DNA of 64,000 nucleotides. Source: an uncultured bacterium. Its GTDB lineage: Bacteria > Bacillota > Clostridia > Lachnospirales > Lachnospiraceae. Made by a program: the position numbers and the translations under genes. Below, one piece after another: positions 8,215 to 16,310 of this stretch (positions within the stretch are counted from its first letter, which is position 1; each line of letters begins with the position of its first letter). A model generated the notes under the pieces. That model did no database searches, was not told where the DNA came from, and saw only the letters and a program-made list of their open reading frames with translations. The stretch is taken from assembly GCA_947383005.1 (NCBI GenBank), contig CANDBT010000026.1, positions 1 to 64,000 of the forward strand, read 5' to 3'.

Positions 8215-8499
8215 TCAAAATTCATCCACAATATTTCCCTTTTCTTGCTGCATACCTGTGAATAACAGGTTGTTTCTTCTCTGTGCCAGCTTTTCCGGAT
8301 CATTTTTAATCCACTCAAAGAGGTTTATCACATTCCCATCCAAGTCATTCACAGTCTCAATATTTGACCTCGACTTGTTGAATAGGACGGCTCCACTCCC
8401 CAGGAACGCTTCCAAGTAGCTATGATGGTCGGGAAAGAAACTGATAATCCACTCTGCAATAGACCACTTGCTTCCTGGGTATTTCATGATGGCTCTCAT
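8215..8499 (-). pseudogene. Truncated Dam-like adenine methylase
   Basis: Residues MRAIMKYPGSKWSIAEWI and FLGSGAVLFNK match the N terminus and SAM-binding motif I of D12-class (Dam) adenine methylases, and VNDLDGNVINLFEWI continues the match. The frame then changes into unrelated sequence and stops after 94 residues; a full Dam is about 270. The DPPY catalytic motif is absent, so it cannot methylate. It is probably the remnant of a deletion that fused the gene start to the leader of the next gene. Confidence 0.75.
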
Positions 8500-8611
8500 C
8501 CCCATAATTCGCAAAATCCCATAAAGTGCATACTCAATCATCCTCCGGCTCTTCATAGCCATATCCATCTTCTGACTCATCATCCCCTAAAAGTTCATCC
8601 GTTATATCTTC

Positions 8612-9181
8612 TTAATCTTCTGGCCCTTCGGATCCATCTTCCCCCGGCTCAATCTCAGGAATATCTACTTCCCTAAATTCCCCATCAATTACTTCGCCCT
8701 TGCCATCCGGCCCAGGAAGCCTTGGGATTTCCTTTCCCTCTATCAAGTTTGAATTGATAGAAGAACCGTCCTCGCCTTCTACATCCTCTTCCTCCTGCTG
8801 GAAATCCGCATCAAAAATACTCCGCTGTGAGGTATTGGCAATCGGCACCAGCTTGAATATTCCGGTATCTTCATCCATCACCAGTTCCATTTCATTGTTG
8901 AAAGAACTGGATTTTTCGTCATTGATTTTCACCGCTGATGTGACCTTATGCTTGAACTGGGGCTTGCTGACTTTCCTCGTCTCTCCCTCAACATCTGGAT
9001 CATAATTCGGGATATATTCATTTACCATCGTGACATCAATCTTCAATGCCATGCTACCCTCACTGGTGCCTTTCTCCTGCATATTGCCGATCAATCGCTG
9101 GAGGACAAAGTTCATATCTCTTTTCATATCCTCAAAAGTGTCGCTATCAAAATCCAACCTCTTTTCAAATTCTTCATTCAT
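8612..9181 (-). CDS. Acidic early phage protein, possibly truncated
   Basis: A 189-residue protein with a very acidic C terminus. The N-terminal part is helical; the middle carries EMELVMDEDTGIFKLV-type beta segments. It starts in a 4-base overlap (ATGA) with the DUF1351 gene upstream. After the TAA at 8612-8614 the same frame continues for 25 more codons, also very acidic, to a TGA at 8534, suggesting a recent nonsense mutation. Family known only from phages near recombination genes; function unknown. Confidence 0.7.
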   Translation of the reverse strand: MNEEFEKRLDFDSDTFEDMKRDMNFVLQRLIGNMQEKGTSEGSMALKIDVTMVNEYIPNYDPDVEGETRKVSKPQFKHKVTSAVKINDEKSSSFNNEMELVMDEDTGIFKLVPIANTSQRSIFDADFQQEEEDVEGEDGSSINSNLIEGKEIPRLPGPDGKGEVIDGEFREVDIPEIEPGEDGSEGPED

Positions 9182-10356
9182 GCCTTAATCCTCCCATACT
9201 CAATGCCATTATCATTCATAAACTGAATCAGCTTCTCTAACTGGCTCCTGGTTCCCTTAGCATAAAACCTGGTCTGGTAACGCTTTTCCCCAGCTTTTGG
9301 CGGCTCTGCTTTCTGCTGCTGGGTAAAGGGATCTACTGCCGACACATACGCCTGCTGCTCAATAGTCTGAATGGTTCTCCCTATTTCAGATACTGGATTA
9401 CTTCCCAATGGATTCGTTCCGCTTTCTCCCCCATTTGATACACTTTTTACGGGTTCCGTTCCGTTTTCTTGGCTTTCGATCACATTTTCCTGCTGTTTGA
9501 TCACACTTTCCTGTTCTACTTTTTTCTGCGCTTCCTGAGCCTTTCTCTGCTCTTCGTCCAGCTTCGCCTTTTCTTCGGCCTCCTTCCGACGTTCCTCGGC
9601 CAGGCGTTTCCTTTCGGCCTCTTCCTCAGCCTTCCGCCTCTTCTCTGCGTCCAGCTTTGCTTCCAAGTCAGACAGCCGCTTATTCTCTGCCAGTGCCATG
9701 CTAAGATCCAGAGTCTTTATGTAAACATCCTTTGCATTCAGCTTATACTTACTCTCCAGGCTGTCGATTGTCTCCAGGTCCATGCGGACCTTTTCAACCT
9801 TTGCCTTGATCTCGGACTGAGCATTAGCTAGCTTATAAGTCTGGTTCAAATACCGGCTGTCAAATATCCGTCCAAATGGAAGCACTTCTGCCAGATCCCC
9901 AATCACTTCACCATAGGCCATCCGGATGCTATTCTTCTTTTTCTCCCTCTGCTGATCTTCAAATGCTTTCACCTGCCTGTCAATGATTCCTACAGGCTCA
10001 TTGATTAACGCGAGAATCGCTTTTACTTCTTTCTCAAACGTATCATAAGGCTCATTGATGATCTTCTTAACCATTTTCCGGCGTTCCTCGATAGCCTTAA
10101 CGAGACTGTTCAGTTCCGCCCGATCTTCCTTGGCCTGTTTTATGTTGTCCTCTGTATAGACAACATTCTCATAGTCGGCTATCTTCTGCCTTACTGCTGC
10201 CTCCAATTCCTCCTTGTTCCACTTTATCTCCCGTAGGAATCCATCTTCTGTAGGGTTGATTAACCGGAACTCCATCTTTTCCGGCTGCGCTGCTGCTGCC
10301 ACGTTCTCGATTTCAGCCCCCACCACTTCCGTTGCTGTTTTCTTTCTTCCCGCCAT
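9178..10356 (-). CDS. DUF1351 protein
   Basis: A 392-residue protein with a long charged coiled coil at about 205-290 (runs of Glu, Arg and Lys), a helical N-terminal DUF1351 domain, a Gln/Ser-rich linker and a small C-terminal domain ending in QLEKLIQFMNDNGIEYGRIKA. DUF1351 proteins accompany RecT/recombination genes in Gram-positive phages; biochemical role unknown. The ATG at 10356 follows AGGAGGTG. Confidence 0.8.
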   Translation of the reverse strand: MAGRKKTATEVVGAEIENVAAAAQPEKMEFRLINPTEDGFLREIKWNKEELEAAVRQKIADYENVVYTEDNIKQAKEDRAELNSLVKAIEERRKMVKKIINEPYDTFEKEVKAILALINEPVGIIDRQVKAFEDQQREKKKNSIRMAYGEVIGDLAEVLPFGRIFDSRYLNQTYKLANAQSEIKAKVEKVRMDLETIDSLESKYKLNAKDVYIKTLDLSMALAENKRLSDLEAKLDAEKRRKAEEEAERKRLAEERRKEAEEKAKLDEEQRKAQEAQKKVEQESVIKQQENVIESQENGTEPVKSVSNGGESGTNPLGSNPVSEIGRTIQTIEQQAYVSAVDPFTQQQKAEPPKAGEKRYQTRFYAKGTRSQLEKLIQFMNDNGIEYGRIKA

Positions 10357-10367
10357 CTGTACACCTC

Positions 10368-10571
10368 CTAATAATCTTTCTTGATGAATCCTTTTCTTTC
10401 TGCACAGTTCATGCAATAATTGTATCTACCATATATAGTTGCACCACACCTTCTGCATTTGTGCCCCCTTCTGGTTGCCATTCCGGCTGGTTGACCGAGC
10501 TTGAAATAACAATTTTTGCAATATGTGTAGTGATCAGCACAATAGCCGCCGCATCTTTGGCAGTATGCCAT
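10368..10571 (-). CDS. Double zinc-ribbon protein
   Basis: A 67-residue protein with four CxxC pairs: CQRCGGYC, YCKNC, CRRCGAT and YCMNC. They form two zinc-ribbon units in tandem. Probably binds nucleic acid or serves as a small protein adaptor. Placed between RusA and the DUF1351 gene. Confidence 0.75.
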   Translation of the reverse strand: MAYCQRCGGYCADHYTYCKNCYFKLGQPAGMATRRGHKCRRCGATIYGRYNYCMNCAERKGFIKKDY

Positions 10572-10592
10572 CTCCTTACCTACCTCCTATAT

Positions 10593-11051
10593 TTAATCTA
10601 GTCCTATTGCCCGGATTGTCACATCAACCCTCGGCTGTTCGGAAAAGAACTTTCTCACCTGTGCATCCACGACAGCAGCATCATCATGGTATGCCACCTT
10701 ATTCAGACTGTCACAGATGATCTTCCCGATATTGTCCCAATCCGGTTTTTTTGTTGGCCGGATTTTATGCTCCAGCATGGCTCTCCTCTTTCCCCTGCTA
10801 GTGGATTTCGGGATCTCGTAGTAAGCGATAATCCTCACATCCAGGGCCGCATCCTCGCTGAACATCTTCCCTTCCGCCGCCTGCTGATACATCAGCTTAA
10901 CCAGATTCTCATATCTCACCGTTTCATCAGGCGTATATGTCTTTACATAGCGCCCTGCCTTGGAAAATTTGGGTCTCTGTTTCCCAAATGGCTGACCTGG
11001 TACAGAAAACTTAATCTTCTTCATGGCTTCATCCTTTTCCATCCGCTCCAT
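10593..11051 (-). CDS. rusA: RusA-like Holliday junction resolvase
   Basis: A 152-residue protein with the RusA pattern: PGQPFGKQRPKFS near the N terminus and the catalytic acidic block KPDWDNIGKIICDSLN at about 108-123, followed by YHDDAAVVD. RusA dimers cut four-way junctions made during recombination and replication. Here it probably resolves junctions before packaging, together with RecT and the partner nuclease. Start preceded by AGGAGG with a short spacer. Confidence 0.9.
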   Translation of the reverse strand: MERMEKDEAMKKIKFSVPGQPFGKQRPKFSKAGRYVKTYTPDETVRYENLVKLMYQQAAEGKMFSEDAALDVRIIAYYEIPKSTSRGKRRAMLEHKIRPTKKPDWDNIGKIICDSLNKVAYHDDAAVVDAQVRKFFSEQPRVDVTIRAIGLD

Positions 11052-11059
11052 AATGCCTC

Positions 11060-11251
11060 CTACTCACTACTGGTGGAATCCTGCTCGCTGTCCTTATACA
11101 CCTTTAAGAAATAATCCATCTGCTTTCCAGTCGGCGTTTTTTTCCTTACCCCCGGCCCGATTGTATAGCCGTTTTCCAGAAGAATGCCCGCAACCGCCTT
11201 TCTATCCTCTAACTTGTAAATGCTGATTTCTGCCACCTTTTCCAATGCCAT
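11060..11251 (-). CDS. Hypothetical small protein
   Basis: A 63-residue protein, ALEKVAEISIYKLEDRKAVAGILLENGYTI in its first half, which suggests a small alpha/beta fold. Family not recognised. It lies between the helicase loader and RusA in the replication segment. Confidence 0.6.
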   Translation of the reverse strand: MALEKVAEISIYKLEDRKAVAGILLENGYTIGPGVRKKTPTGKQMDYFLKVYKDSEQDSTSSE

Positions 11252-11255
11252 ATCA

Positions 11256-11900
11256 TCACCCTAATGCTTTCATCATGTTGTCATATGCCACCCGCAGTTT
11301 TCCAGTTAATTGAACTGCCTTTTTCTCCACAGACTTTCTTTCCTCTGCAATTGATACTGTCTTACTCTCGTATTGGCATATTTTCTCCAGCTTTTTCTCA
11401 TTACCCATTAATTTTAAAATATCTGGGCTTAATTTCTGCATTTCCCTGTCCTTAACTGTCTCCGCCCGGTATGTACGCATAAAATTAGATTGGGTAACGT
11501 TCATCCATGTACCATCCACATCTTCTGCCATGGCCCACTCCCGCAATTGTCCCGGACTGGCAACCGCTTTTTGTACAATCGGCGGAAGCTTCGCAAATTC
11601 TTCATCCGCATGGTAAATGGAATTTCTCATTGCCTTTAAAACCAACTGCCACGCCTCCATCTCGTTGAGTTCCCCGCTATCAGCCTGCAAACGTGTTGCT
11701 TGTCTCCTAATACTTGCAACTGTGGGTTCCTTTTCTACCGTCTGCATATGTATTTTTATCGCATTGCTACACACTCTATAATCCAAATCTCCCAACAAAC
11801 CGTACCAGACTTCAAATGCATCCCTGTCTGGAATGAACGACGGCTGCGTATAAACTGCCTTTAGCCCTTTAACCAAAATTTTAAATTCATCTCTTGTCAC
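11256..11900 (-). CDS. gp39P-like replicative helicase loader
   Basis: A 214-residue protein whose N-terminal half (DEFKILVKGLKAVYTQPSFI, then WYGLLGDLDYRVCSNAI and EPTVASIRRQA) matches the helical loader/inhibitor domain of SPP1 gp39-type proteins. These proteins bring the host helicase DnaC to the phage origin through contacts with the initiator. It overlaps the replisome organiser gene by 4 bases, as in many Firmicutes phages. Confidence 0.75.
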   Translation of the reverse strand: MTRDEFKILVKGLKAVYTQPSFIPDRDAFEVWYGLLGDLDYRVCSNAIKIHMQTVEKEPTVASIRRQATRLQADSGELNEMEAWQLVLKAMRNSIYHADEEFAKLPPIVQKAVASPGQLREWAMAEDVDGTWMNVTQSNFMRTYRAETVKDREMQKLSPDILKLMGNEKKLEKICQYESKTVSIAEERKSVEKKAVQLTGKLRVAYDNMMKALG

Positions 11901-12811
11901 CAGTTATCTATCTCCTTGACCCTATTAGCGATTTTTTCCACGTAAGAACTTTCCGTTTTCCCATTTCCTTTGAAATCTTTATTGTCATAATTTCCTTCCA
12001 ATACCTTCGGGAAATTATTCGGACGCACAAACCAATCGAAAGTAATTGTCCAGCCATTATTATTTTTCCCCTGCAAGAAATCACTGCATTTAATTTTTTC
12101 AATGGCTTCTAACACTTCATCTACGCTATATTGCTTTATCCTTGCCACAAGTGAACCATAACGCTTTGATATGCTGTCCAGTTTAGTAATAGGCTTTATC
12201 CCAAAATTCTGTAATTCATTCCATGTTTCCACCATACGCTGGACATCAGTCTGACAAACAATTTCGTTAGAAATTGTTATAGAGTTTTTTTCTGTATCTG
12301 AAATCTTATCTATAATCTCTGTACTCTTATCTCTAATCTCTTTCTCTGTACTCTTACTCTGTGTGGACAAATTAGAGACATCACTAGAGACATTGTCTAC
12401 ATTATTGTCTGCTAACTGTCTTTGTATTTGTCCTACCTTCCTTTGTTCTCGTTTCTGCTTTGCGTAGTCAGTCTCAGACCCAATAAGATTTTCAAAATCA
12501 GCTATAATAAGACTTCCTGATTCCTGTTCATATATAAGTCCTAATTTTTTAAAAAGGCCTAACGCAATTGTCACTGTATCTCTGCTGAAATATTTACAAT
12601 CTCTCTGGATCTTATCAACATCAAACGGAATTATTACTTCTCCAATTTGCCTAGCAAGCTCTCCACTGGTATTTATGCACATCAAACAGAGCATTTGGTA
12701 CAAAACAACATATTGCGCACCATTTTTTTGCCCCATAAGGAAATCTACGGTATCACTTGTCATAAAATCTTTTTTTAGCTTTATCCAATAATACTTTTTT
12801 CCCGTTGCCAT
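11897..12811 (-). CDS. Phage replisome organiser (replication initiator)
   Basis: A 304-residue protein. The N-terminal part YYWIKLKKDFMTSDTVDFLM starts the winged-helix domain of Firmicutes phage replisome organisers, which bind origin DNA. A Ser/Thr/Asn-rich linker follows, then a C-terminal DnaD-like region with TITFDWFVRPNNFPKVLEG at about 263-281. I chose the ATG at 12811; the 15-codon longer frame begins with TTG. AAGGAGG lies 13 bases upstream, rather far. The CGCATTTGCG operator precedes it. Confidence 0.85.
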   Translation of the reverse strand: MATGKKYYWIKLKKDFMTSDTVDFLMGQKNGAQYVVLYQMLCLMCINTSGELARQIGEVIIPFDVDKIQRDCKYFSRDTVTIALGLFKKLGLIYEQESGSLIIADFENLIGSETDYAKQKREQRKVGQIQRQLADNNVDNVSSDVSNLSTQSKSTEKEIRDKSTEIIDKISDTEKNSITISNEIVCQTDVQRMVETWNELQNFGIKPITKLDSISKRYGSLVARIKQYSVDEVLEAIEKIKCSDFLQGKNNNGWTITFDWFVRPNNFPKVLEGNYDNKDFKGNGKTESSYVEKIANRVKEIDNW

Positions 12812-12837
12812 TTGCGTAAGCTGTCCTCCTTGCAATT

Positions 12838-12861
12838 CGCATTTGCGTACCTTCAAGGTAC
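12838..12861 (-). promoter_or_regulatory. Operator-like palindromes before the replisome organiser
   Basis: CGCATTTGCG (12838-12847) has the CGCANNTGCG form found in the three leftward promoters elsewhere. It touches a second perfect palindrome, GTACCTTCAAGGTAC (12847-12861). A weak TATTAT lies just upstream on the minus strand. Together these suggest that transcription into the replication genes is controlled by the lysogeny repressor. Confidence 0.5.
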
Positions 12862-12945
12862 AATAATAGGCTCAGGGAGCGTTTATAAATGCCCTCTGAT
12901 ATAAAAATATACCCTCGCACTTTTTTGCCCCTTTACAAGCCTATT

Positions 12946-13114
12946 TTACTTGTCACCACCTCCACATTCTTTCATCATTTCCTCTGCTTCACGAAAAAGC
13001 TTGTCTACCTCTTCTTTTGGGATTTTCTCTGCATCCTCCATTGCTTCCCTCACGGCCTGACAGGTACTGCACATGCAGTACCCCCCCCCCGGCAAATTTA
13101 CAGCTATTATTCAT
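12946..13114 (-). pseudogene. Small cysteine-rich gene interrupted at a G10 run
   Basis: The ATG at 13114 overlaps the upstream stop (ATGA) and a frame of MNNSCKFAGGG runs into ten G (plus 13081-13090). With nine G the frame would continue as YCMCSTCQAVREAMEDAEK and end at TAA 12946 (about 55 residues): an N-terminal cysteine cluster, probably zinc-binding, plus an acidic helix. With ten G it stops early. The intact second half and coupling to its neighbour argue that the gene is real and switches or is mis-sequenced. Confidence 0.65.
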
Positions 13115-13296
13115 CTGGCACCTGCTTTCTGGGCAGTTGCTTCCAGGAATCTTTCCTGATCTGCCTCATTCAGGCCAAAGAATACGCACTGGAGGAAATC
13201 CTGGGCTCCATAATCTTCTATGATCGTCTCGAGAAGCATCCTGGCTCCTGATGCTGTGCTGCTTAATACGTCAAAAATGTCATTGGATTTTTTCAT
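13111..13296 (-). CDS. Hypothetical small protein
   Basis: A 61-residue protein starting MKKSNDIFDVLSSTASGARM. AAGGAG precedes the ATG at 13296; the 40-codon longer frame has no such site. Family not recognised, but it contains a helix FLQCVFFGLNEADQERFLEA. It is coupled (ATGA) to the cysteine-rich gene. Confidence 0.6.
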   Translation of the reverse strand: MKKSNDIFDVLSSTASGARMLLETIIEDYGAQDFLQCVFFGLNEADQERFLEATAQKAGAR

Positions 13297-13417
13297 ATGA
13301 TACGGCTCCTTTTCTCTCTTGATTCCGCCGCTTAGATTTGATAGAATGGATTTATCAATCGTTTTGGCGGTTGGTGTGAAAGTAGAGTGTTGTGTTCGTT
13401 GGTAGCGGTGCAACACT

Positions 13418-13591
13418 CTATCTTTTTATTTCTTCATAGACTTTCCTGATACCCTCCCTTATAATATCGGCCTTGGTTTTTCCGGTTATCTGAGAACAAT
13501 ACTCCAAAATTTTTATGTCGTCATCAGACATTCTTATTCTGGTCTCATGCTTTTTAGGATTATCAGTTGGCCTACCAGTTCTTGGTGACAT
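13418..13591 (-). CDS. Ribbon-helix-helix (CopG-like) regulator
   Basis: A 57-residue protein, TRIRMSDDDIKILEYCSQ then GKTKADIIREGIRKVYEEI, the ribbon-helix-helix pattern of CopG/Arc DNA-binding proteins. GGGAGG precedes the ATG at 13591. Two direct repeats of the type TGGTGANACATA lie upstream (13607-13645), likely its own operator. An inverted repeat AGAGTGTTG/CAACACTCT (13384-13419) follows its stop codon. Confidence 0.7.
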   Translation of the reverse strand: MSPRTGRPTDNPKKHETRIRMSDDDIKILEYCSQITGKTKADIIREGIRKVYEEIKR

Positions 13592-13720
13592 TTTTACCTC
13601 CCTTCTTTTGGTGATACATATATCATAGCATATGGTGACACATAAGTAAATATATATTATTAATAAATTTTTGCTACCAACGATCCGTACCATATTCAGT
13701 TGTCAATGAACAATCCCTTT

Positions 13721-14524
13721 TTAAATTCCTGATGTCAAATCCATAATCGAAATCGGCCTTGTCAGCACCCGGTTATGCCTACAGCAATCACACAACTCAC
13801 ATCTGTCTGGCTCAGCCTCCCCACTCTTCACTCTGAGGACTCTTGGCATATTTGCTCCCACCACATTAAGAGCTTCCTGCAGATAATTATCTGTCGCATG
13901 GACAATGCGAATGTCCGGCTCCTTTTCCTTTGTTGCTGCTGCAATATAAAATGGCAGCTTTTTCCCGGTATTCTGCCTCACAATCTCCTGGTAAACCGCT
14001 CCTTGAATGTCATAGCCCCAGTAACGCACGAAATCAAGATAGCCAATATCCTTTACCCATTTCAGCTCCGTAATGGATGCCATAACTTTCAAATCCACGA
14101 TTGCCACGTCCGGAATATAACTGTCGATCTTGATTTTCCACTTTGTCCCGAATAATTCCCCTGTCATAATGACCTGCTTCTGCCCGGACATATACTTCAT
14201 GAAATATTCATCACGCTCAATACGTGCGATTATCTCCTCTGCCTTTACATAATCCTTCAACAAGCCCTTGTCGCCGGTTTTCTTGAATATATTGGGATGC
14301 TCTATCTTGAACCTTTCCGATGTACCCTCAAAGTAGGCATCCACATAGCTGCCTACAAGAAGAGCTGTGGTTTCTTCCTCTTCCCACCTTTCTTCCAGTT
14401 TTTCCAGGGCTGTAAACTCACACCCCAAACGCCCATATGTACCATAAAAATCTTTGAACTGTGAAACACTCATATACTCTCTGTTAGCCTCATTGCTGTA
14501 ATAATTCTCCGCTGTCAATTGCAT
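13721..14524 (-). CDS. PD-(D/E)XK exonuclease-like partner of RecT
   Basis: A 267-residue protein of the DUF3799-type nuclease family, with core MTGELFGTKWKIKIDSYI then VAIVDLKVM at about 119-147 (D and DxK as metal ligands), and a C-terminal four-cysteine cluster CELCDCC that may bind an iron-sulphur cluster or zinc. Placed directly after RecT, it is the expected 5'-3' exonuclease of a RecE/RecT recombination pair. Starts after AGGAGGAG. Confidence 0.85.
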   Translation of the reverse strand: MQLTAENYYSNEANREYMSVSQFKDFYGTYGRLGCEFTALEKLEERWEEEETTALLVGSYVDAYFEGTSERFKIEHPNIFKKTGDKGLLKDYVKAEEIIARIERDEYFMKYMSGQKQVIMTGELFGTKWKIKIDSYIPDVAIVDLKVMASITELKWVKDIGYLDFVRYWGYDIQGAVYQEIVRQNTGKKLPFYIAAATKEKEPDIRIVHATDNYLQEALNVVGANMPRVLRVKSGEAEPDRCELCDCCRHNRVLTRPISIMDLTSGI

Positions 14525-14536
14525 CTTCTACTCCTC

Positions 14537-15442
14537 CTATTCTTCCACCTCTTCCAGGTCTAATCCTCCAATTTCCGCTGCTCCGCTTTCCCCTTCATTC
14601 TGCTGATGATCTTCAACGATGAACGCATCCTGCGCCTCAATTACATCAGGTTTATTATCTCCATAGGCCCCGGTTCCGCTTTCGTCATAGACTTTTTGGT
14701 CATCCTGGATTGCTCTCTGCATATCGATTGACAGGATCCCCCATTTGCTGAGCAGTAGCTTGATTACAGTCTTTAAGGCCATAGCTTCAAAATCTGTGGT
14801 CCATTTGCTTTTCTTAGTTTTCTTCTCAATGTCGCTACGGTATGCCTGAGAATACTTCCTTGCATGATTTTCCACGTTCTGCTTCGACATAAAGAGTTCC
14901 TGGACATATCCTGTAACCAATTCAAACCTCGCGTAGTAACCTGCAACCTCTTCCTCATTACCTTTTTCTCTCATAGTGCATTGTGAGAAGTCCTCCACAA
15001 ATTCGATCTCCCCGGTAATAGGATTGAACCTTTTGAGTTCATCCTGATATACAACCGCATAATTCATCCTCCTGTAATACCCGGATCTGATTGCCAACTG
15101 GATGAATCCCTTGTACATAATCTGGAACTGGGCTTCCATCTGCTTATCATATTTTTTTGTCTGGGGATTCCACTTGCTATTATTGTAAGGAACAATCGCA
15201 CTAAAGCCCAGGTTACTGTCAATTGGCAGATCATAGGTCGCTGCCACAAACGCAGCCGCCATAATCGAGTTTGCATCGCATTTCTGCAATTGCGTACTTC
15301 CAGATACCACGTTTGTTATAGACGCCAGAAACTGTGGTGCTTTCTGCCCTAACACTTCTGCAAATTTCTTTTTTACTTTTTCATCGCTGATCATCCCCTT
15401 AACCTGTCTTGAAACACTTAAGCCTGTCTGTTGTTCTTCCAT
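14537..15442 (-). CDS. recT: RecT single-strand annealing protein
   Basis: A 301-residue protein with the RecT core: FLASITNVVSGSTQLQKCD, IMAAAFVAATYDLPID, and FQIMYKGFIQLAIRSGYYRR at about 111-130. RecT anneals complementary single strands during phage recombination. The 50 C-terminal residues are acidic and probably disordered, which is usual. Ribosome binding site GGAGG 8 bases upstream. It precedes the exonuclease-like partner. Confidence 0.95.
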   Translation of the reverse strand: MEEQQTGLSVSRQVKGMISDEKVKKKFAEVLGQKAPQFLASITNVVSGSTQLQKCDANSIMAAAFVAATYDLPIDSNLGFSAIVPYNNSKWNPQTKKYDKQMEAQFQIMYKGFIQLAIRSGYYRRMNYAVVYQDELKRFNPITGEIEFVEDFSQCTMREKGNEEEVAGYYARFELVTGYVQELFMSKQNVENHARKYSQAYRSDIEKKTKKSKWTTDFEAMALKTVIKLLLSKWGILSIDMQRAIQDDQKVYDESGTGAYGDNKPDVIEAQDAFIVEDHQQNEGESGAAEIGGLDLEEVEE

Positions 15443-15445
15443 TCC

Positions 15446-15661
15446 CTATTCCTCCCTTTTTCCACATAATGAACTAAATATTTCGGATAGTATCATTCTC
15501 ACTTTCCTTACAAGCTCTACAGTGAAAAGAACAAAGGGCAAGACCATCCATTCCCCGCCATAGGCAAAATATCCTCTTTCCACATAAGATTCCCTTACGG
15601 CTTGTGCAGTTAAAGTGATTCCTATAACTATCCATTGCCAGTTCTCTTTAAAATATCTCAT
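15446..15661 (-). CDS. Small membrane protein
   Basis: A 71-residue protein with one or two membrane segments (QWIVIGITLTAQAVRE and WMVLPFVLFTVELVRKVRMIL). It begins in the stop codon of the hydrolase gene (TAATG), so the pair is translationally coupled. It may work with the membrane-anchored hydrolase; that is inferred from position only. Confidence 0.6.
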   Translation of the reverse strand: MRYFKENWQWIVIGITLTAQAVRESYVERGYFAYGGEWMVLPFVLFTVELVRKVRMILSEIFSSLCGKREE

Positions 15662-16299
15662 TACCCCGTCCTTTTCTGTCTGCTGAAAAACATATTTCCA
15701 ATCTGCATATATGGATCAGTGTTAGGAAGATAGCCGCAGGACGTAAAATACAAAACATCCTCTGGAAGGTCATTTCCATATTCAACCATGTACTGTACAG
15801 CCTCATAGCAACTGTCAGTCACATTACATCTTTCATAACGGCCATTCCACATAGAGCTAAACTGCCTCACAGGCTCTTCCTGCCAAATCACCTCTGATAT
15901 ACTGCCTGGAAAACTTTCTGAGCGTACCCTGTTCATGATCACACAGGCAATCGCATATTGGGCTTCAAATCCCTCTCCCTCTGCCTCGGCTGCCGTCAAC
16001 CGTGACAGCAGATCAAACTCTTCATCCGTCAGCCGAAAGCATATCTGCGGCTTTCTCTCAATTGCCGTTTTCTCTTTTCCCTCCTTTACTTCAATAAAAT
16101 GGATTTCCTCCTGAGTCGGGGCAGTTATGCAGGTTTCGTCAAAAAGATTGTTTATCCCCTTTATGTTCTCCCTTATCTTCATTCCGGACTCTGCTCTGAC
16201 GCACTTTACAGTCCCAGACATATATAGAACTGCAATTACGATTAGGGATATTTTTATCATATCTGACAGCCCGAATTTCAATAGCTCTTTCCTCTCCAT
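15661..16299 (-). CDS. Membrane-anchored CwlJ/SleB-like cell wall hydrolase
   Basis: A 212-residue protein with an N-terminal membrane segment (MIKISLIVIAVLYMSG, about 14-29), a linker, and a C-terminal SleB/CwlJ-type hydrolase domain: LTAAEAEGEGFEAQYAIACV with the likely catalytic glutamate, then NRVRSESFPGSISEVIW. Such domains cut spore cortex or cell wall peptidoglycan. It is unusual because it lies in the early operon, far from the endolysin. Possible roles are wall remodelling or superinfection exclusion; neither is shown. Confidence 0.8.
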   Translation of the reverse strand: MERKELLKFGLSDMIKISLIVIAVLYMSGTVKCVRAESGMKIRENIKGINNLFDETCITAPTQEEIHFIEVKEGKEKTAIERKPQICFRLTDEEFDLLSRLTAAEAEGEGFEAQYAIACVIMNRVRSESFPGSISEVIWQEEPVRQFSSMWNGRYERCNVTDSCYEAVQYMVEYGNDLPEDVLYFTSCGYLPNTDPYMQIGNMFFSRQKRTG

Positions 16300-16310
16300 A
16301 GCGCCATCCC

